A DNA stretch of 57,263 bases from contig WGMR01000007.1 in assembly GCA_016124955.1 (NCBI GenBank), positions 96,840 through 154,102 of the forward strand, written 5' to 3'. This document shows positions 54,418 through 57,263 of this stretch, one piece after another. This DNA is from Alphaproteobacteria bacterium (GTDB taxonomy: Bacteria > Pseudomonadota > Alphaproteobacteria > UBA9219 > RFNS01). Numbering within the stretch: position 1 is the first letter of the stretch; the number at the start of each line of letters is the position of its first letter. The position numbers were made by a program, and so were the translations under genes. A model generated the notes under the pieces. It had not been told where the DNA came from. It did no database searches and saw only the letters and a list, made by a program, of their open reading frames with translations.

Positions 54418-54558
54418 ATGACACGCATCATCCTCATCATCGCCGCCCTGCTTGTTGTTTGCATCGGCGGCGGCGCCATCTGGCTCAGCTTTGCCGATAT
54501 CAGCCCGCCGGTGGAAACCGTGCAGGCCGCGCTGCCGCATGACCGCTTGCAAAACTAG
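54418..54558 (+). CDS. Tiny conserved-looking membrane protein
   Basis: A 46-codon ORF: MTRIILIIAALLVVCIGGGA (membrane helix), then AIWLSFADISPPVETVQAAL and PHDRLQN. Small proteins of this form, a helix followed by a D-I-x-P-P-x-E-x-V segment, recur between aroK and xerD in alphaproteobacteria in my recollection. The stop overlaps the start of the next gene by 20 bp in another frame, suggesting coupling. Function unknown. Confidence 0.65.
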   Translation: MTRIILIIAALLVVCIGGGAIWLSFADISPPVETVQAALPHDRLQN

Positions 54559-56713
54559 GCTCGCCCGCGGCGCCGTCAGCTTTGCGGCCGCGTTTTTGGC
54601 CGCCGCTGTTCCCGCCGCCGCGCAGAATCTGCCGCAGGTGGAAACGCCCGTCGTCGCACCCGTTGGGGCGGACGAAGACATAACCCCCGCATCCGAAAAA
54701 AACGCATTAACGCCACCCGGCACGCCCGCACAAACCGCGCCGCCGTCCGGCACGCGCTCGGCGCTTGCGCCGCCGCCCGAATTTTTGCCGCCTGCGCCTG
54801 CGCAGCCGGTTGTGCCCGAAGCCCCGGCGGCTACGAGCGAAGCGCCGCAACCTGATGCCGCAACGGTGGAGGGCGCAGCCACAGAAAAGCCGGCTTGGCC
54901 GCCCGGTTTTGACCCCGGAAAACTTCCTCCGGGCTTTGACCCCAGTAAATTGCCGCCGGATGTGTTGAAACGCATCATGCAAGGCGCCGCGCCGAAGGTC
55001 GGGTCCGAGATACAGGACAAGGTTGTTCCTCCGGCAGATGCGCAAACGAATAAGGATGCGGCCATCACGACCATGGCGCTTGAAGCGGCGGACCCCGATT
55101 CTGTCGGCGTGCTTTTGCCGCAAAACGGCGGGCTCGGGCTCGATATCTGGCAGGGCACGCCGCGCGCGCTTGTTGAACGGCTCATGCCTTCGCTCGTGCT
55201 GCCGCCCGCTTCGCCCGCACTTTTTGACCTTGCGCGCCGCCTGATGCTCAGCCTTAGCCGTGCGCCTTCGGGCCCCGGTTTGCCGCCGCCGGTGCCGGCG
55301 GCGGATGATCCGGCGCTACCCGGCGCGGTCGATGTCACGCCGCGCGAAGCTTTGAAGCAAAAATCGCTTACCACGCTGCGGGTCGAGGCGCTGCTGGCGA
55401 TGGGCGACGGCGCGGGCGCGTTGCAGCTCAGCAACTTCGCGCTAGACCGGAACCTTGCGAATAGCGCGGTGCGGCAGGTGGCGGAAGTTTCGATCCTCGG
55501 TGCGGGCGAAAGCGAAACCTGCGCCAAGGTGCCGACCTATATGCAGCAGGAACCCGACGACGATTGGCAACGCTTGCTGATTTTCTGCCAGCTGAAGGAA
55601 GAAAAGCTGGAAGAAGTACAGCTTGGCATCGCGACCATGCGTGAACAGGGCGTGAAGGACGATTTGTTTTTCGGCCTTGTCGATCGCGTGAACAACCCGG
55701 CCAAGGTTTTGCCGCGCCAATTGACGCCGCTGCGCCCCGTTAACCTCGCGCTCATGCAAATGGGCGGTGTGCCGCTGACGCCGGAACTGTTCGCACGGCA
55801 GGATGCGGCGCTGGTCCCCGCGCTGCTTGCGGGCCGTGTGACGGATGCGGAAGCGAAGCTCGGTCTTGCCGAACGCGCGGGGATGCGCGGCCAGATCGAT
55901 GCGGGCATGCTGCGCAGCGTCTATGAAGCGGTGGCGGTACAGGCGCCGGAAATCGCGCTCGCGCCCGAACTGATCACGCCAAACAGCCGCAGCCGCACGG
56001 TGTTGATCCAGGCCGCGCTGGCCGAGCTGAACCCGCAAAAGAAGGCCCAGCTTCTGGCCAAGTTCGTGTTCCTGACCCCGCGGCCGATGTTTACGGGCAC
56101 GCATGGCACGCTGCTGGCCGATATTATCAAAGATTTACCGCCCCAGCCGGCGGTTGTGGATGATGCGCCATCCATCGCCGGCGCGTTGATGCTGGCCGGG
56201 CGCGGCGATCTGGCGGCGGCATGGATTAACGCGGCGCGCAGCGCGGTGGCCGCCAACCCGGCGATGAACAACAAACTGCTTGAGCTTTGGCCGCTGATGG
56301 CCGTGAACGGGATGATCGATGATGCGGGTTTCACCGCGCAGCAAGCGGGATGGCTGAAGGTGATGCTGAAGGATACCGATACCGTCGGGCGTGTGCGCAC
56401 CGGGCGCATCATGGCCTTGCTGGCCGCGCTGGGGCTGCCGGTCAGCGACGAAAGCTGGGCCGTGATTACCGAGCAGGGCGAAAACAAGAAACGCTATACG
56501 GTCCCGCCCGCCGTGCTGGATGCGCGTTACAAGTTAAGCGCGCGCGCGCAAAGGCGCGGCGAAACCGCGCTGCTGACGCTTTTGATGGCGGGCGAGGATA
56601 CGGTTGCCGATTTGCCGCCCGCCCGCGTGGTGGAAATGGCGCGCGCGCTGCACGAAGCCGGCCTTGCGAATGAGGCAAAGGCGATAGCGCGCGAGGCGCT
56701 TGCCGCCTGGTAA
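54539..56713 (+). CDS. Large exported protein of unknown function, proline-rich N-terminus
   Basis: 724 residues from ATG 54539. Signal peptide (LARGAVSFAAAFLAAAVPAAAQ), a disordered proline/alanine-rich region to about residue 145 with a local duplication (PPGFDPGKL then PPGFDPSKL), then a mostly helical body, including GGLGLDIWQGTPRALVERLMPSLVLP, DARYKLSARAQRRGETALLTLLMAG and VVEMARALHEAGLANEAKAIAREALAAW, with a feel of helical (TPR-like) repeats. Likely periplasmic. No named family recognised. It begins within the tiny membrane ORF and is followed after 22 bp by xerD. Confidence 0.75.
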   Translation: MTACKTRLARGAVSFAAAFLAAAVPAAAQNLPQVETPVVAPVGADEDITPASEKNALTPPGTPAQTAPPSGTRSALAPPPEFLPPAPAQPVVPEAPAATSEAPQPDAATVEGAATEKPAWPPGFDPGKLPPGFDPSKLPPDVLKRIMQGAAPKVGSEIQDKVVPPADAQTNKDAAITTMALEAADPDSVGVLLPQNGGLGLDIWQGTPRALVERLMPSLVLPPASPALFDLARRLMLSLSRAPSGPGLPPPVPAADDPALPGAVDVTPREALKQKSLTTLRVEALLAMGDGAGALQLSNFALDRNLANSAVRQVAEVSILGAGESETCAKVPTYMQQEPDDDWQRLLIFCQLKEEKLEEVQLGIATMREQGVKDDLFFGLVDRVNNPAKVLPRQLTPLRPVNLALMQMGGVPLTPELFARQDAALVPALLAGRVTDAEAKLGLAERAGMRGQIDAGMLRSVYEAVAVQAPEIALAPELITPNSRSRTVLIQAALAELNPQKKAQLLAKFVFLTPRPMFTGTHGTLLADIIKDLPPQPAVVDDAPSIAGALMLAGRGDLAAAWINAARSAVAANPAMNNKLLELWPLMAVNGMIDDAGFTAQQAGWLKVMLKDTDTVGRVRTGRIMALLAALGLPVSDESWAVITEQGENKKRYTVPPAVLDARYKLSARAQRRGETALLTLLMAGEDTVADLPPARVVEMARALHEAGLANEAKAIAREALAAW

Positions 56714-56735
56714 CCGGCGCTGCGGCGGGAACGGT

Positions 56736-57263
56736 ATGAACAAGACATCGCCGGCTGCGCCGGTTGCCAGCTATCTGATCGACCGTTTCATCGACGCGCT
56801 TTTGGCGGAGCGCAACGCTTCGCCGCATACCTGCGCCGCCTATCGCCGCGATCTTGAGGGCGCGGCAAAGGCGGTTGCGGCGCGCGGGCGCGATCTTTTG
56901 AAAGCGAGCGAGGAGGATTTGCGCGCCTACGCCGCCGCGCTCGGCGTGCAGGCGCGGGCAACGCAGGCACGGCGCATTTCATCGCTGAAGCAGTTTTACC
57001 GCTTTCTCTGTTCGGAAGGTTTGCGGCAGGAAGACCCTTCGCGGCTTTTGCGCGCGCCCAAGCTGGGCCGCGCCTTGCCCAAATATTTGAGCGAGGAGGA
57101 AGTTGCGCAGCTTTTGCAGGCCGCCGCCGCGCGCGGCGACGCGGACGGGTTACGGCTGATCGCGCTGCTGGAACTTTTGTACGCCACCGGGCTGCGCGTG
57201 ACCGAGCTGGTTTCTCTGCCTCTCAATGCGCTGGCGCAGAATCGCAAGACGCTGATCGTGCGC
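56736..57263 (+). CDS. xerD: Tyrosine recombinase XerD, 5' part (runs off the window)
   Basis: The first 176 codons, open to the window end. N-terminal SAM-like core-binding domain (SYLIDRFIDALLAERNASPHTCAAYRRDLEGAAKAV...ARRISSLKQFYRFLCSEGLRQEDPSRLLRAPKLGRALPKYLSEEEV) and the start of the catalytic domain with the first arginine in LELLYATGLRVTELVSLPL. With XerC it resolves chromosome dimers at dif. XerD rather than XerC is chosen from the LPKYLSEEEV and NPS-like context and the neighbouring aroK-aroB; the catalytic tyrosine is beyond the window. Confidence 0.88.
   Translation, partial: MNKTSPAAPVASYLIDRFIDALLAERNASPHTCAAYRRDLEGAAKAVAARGRDLLKASEEDLRAYAAALGVQARATQARRISSLKQFYRFLCSEGLRQEDPSRLLRAPKLGRALPKYLSEEEVAQLLQAAAARGDADGLRLIALLELLYATGLRVTELVSLPLNALAQNRKTLIVR

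Noticed and set aside
54271-55527. 418-codon minus-strand ORF, Gly/Ser/Ala-rich
   Set aside because: Antisense shadow of the proline-rich region of the exported protein; apparent repeats are the mirror of proline and alanine codons.
56736-57263. Tyrosine recombinase at the right edge as evidence for an integrated element
   Set aside because: Sequence and context (aroK-aroB neighbourhood) indicate the housekeeping XerD, and no attachment-site repeats were seen.

Overview
The window looks like a chromosomal segment of a GC-rich alphaproteobacterium. The evidence is gene order and gene content: nadD-rsfS-rlmH-gpmI-envC-ctpA-divergent polysaccharide deacetylase-rppH; xerD divergent from aroK-aroB; bolA next to a J-domain gene and cobS-cobT; an Irr-like Fur regulator; clpS-clpA; and a ribbon-helix-helix protein of the alphaproteobacterial type. 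The genus cannot be named from sequence alone. I see no integrase island, IS element, CRISPR array, rRNA or tRNA; xerD at the right edge is the housekeeping recombinase. Bases 1-242 hold no gene I can support. If the small ORFs are accepted, no gene-free gap exceeds about 300 bases.

Layout. 243-7042 (minus): two tandem, very large and divergent PEP-carboxylase-like proteins, followed by an EamA transporter. 8113-11543 (plus): a surface-modification cassette of SxtJ-like membrane protein, DUF5989-type small membrane protein, NodU/CmcH-type carbamoyltransferase (broken by an internal deletion/frameshift) and a membrane-anchored SGNH esterase-like protein. 11497-12537: orphan NMT1/THI5-like binding protein. 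12818-18824: the rod-shape genes mreB, mreC, mreD and mrdA (PBP2), with mreB cut off from mreC by an oppositely oriented sulfite-exporter-like gene and two tiny membrane-protein genes. 18894-20044: three small orphan genes and a 34-bp repeated element containing TTGACA. 20050-23222 (minus): RidA, ClpA, ClpS. 23402-32412 (plus): NAD synthesis, ribosome silencing, rRNA methylation, glycolysis, cell-wall hydrolase control, the C-terminal processing protease and two tandem Nudix hydrolases. 32354-33911 (minus): an amidase and a DjlA-like protein.

34008-35822: an Irr/Fur regulator and an ahpC-ahpD peroxide-defence pair. A perfect Irr-type palindrome sits on the ahpC promoter and a long hairpin lies between ahpC and ahpD. 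35880-39445: a PAP2 phosphatase, an unknown protein, a second sulfite-exporter-like protein and a degenerate EAL protein. 39551-41688: bioB and hrcA diverge. 41707-44795: trehalose synthesis (otsA-otsB), with OtsA fused to a membrane sensor-like module. 44867-49983: cobS-cobT-diguanylate cyclase-EamA, tightly packed. 50111-57263: phenylalanine hydroxylase, J-domain protein, BolA, RHH protein behind an AT-rich promoter, aroB, aroK, a tiny membrane protein, a large exported unknown protein and the start of xerD.

The most interesting items are: the paired PEPC-like proteins with the same rewritten active-site motifs; the membrane-anchored trehalose-6-phosphate synthase; the carbamoyltransferase broken at a microhomology; the split mre operon; the duplicated TTGACA element; and the Irr box on ahpC. 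Positions and residue numbers were counted by hand. No database search was run.
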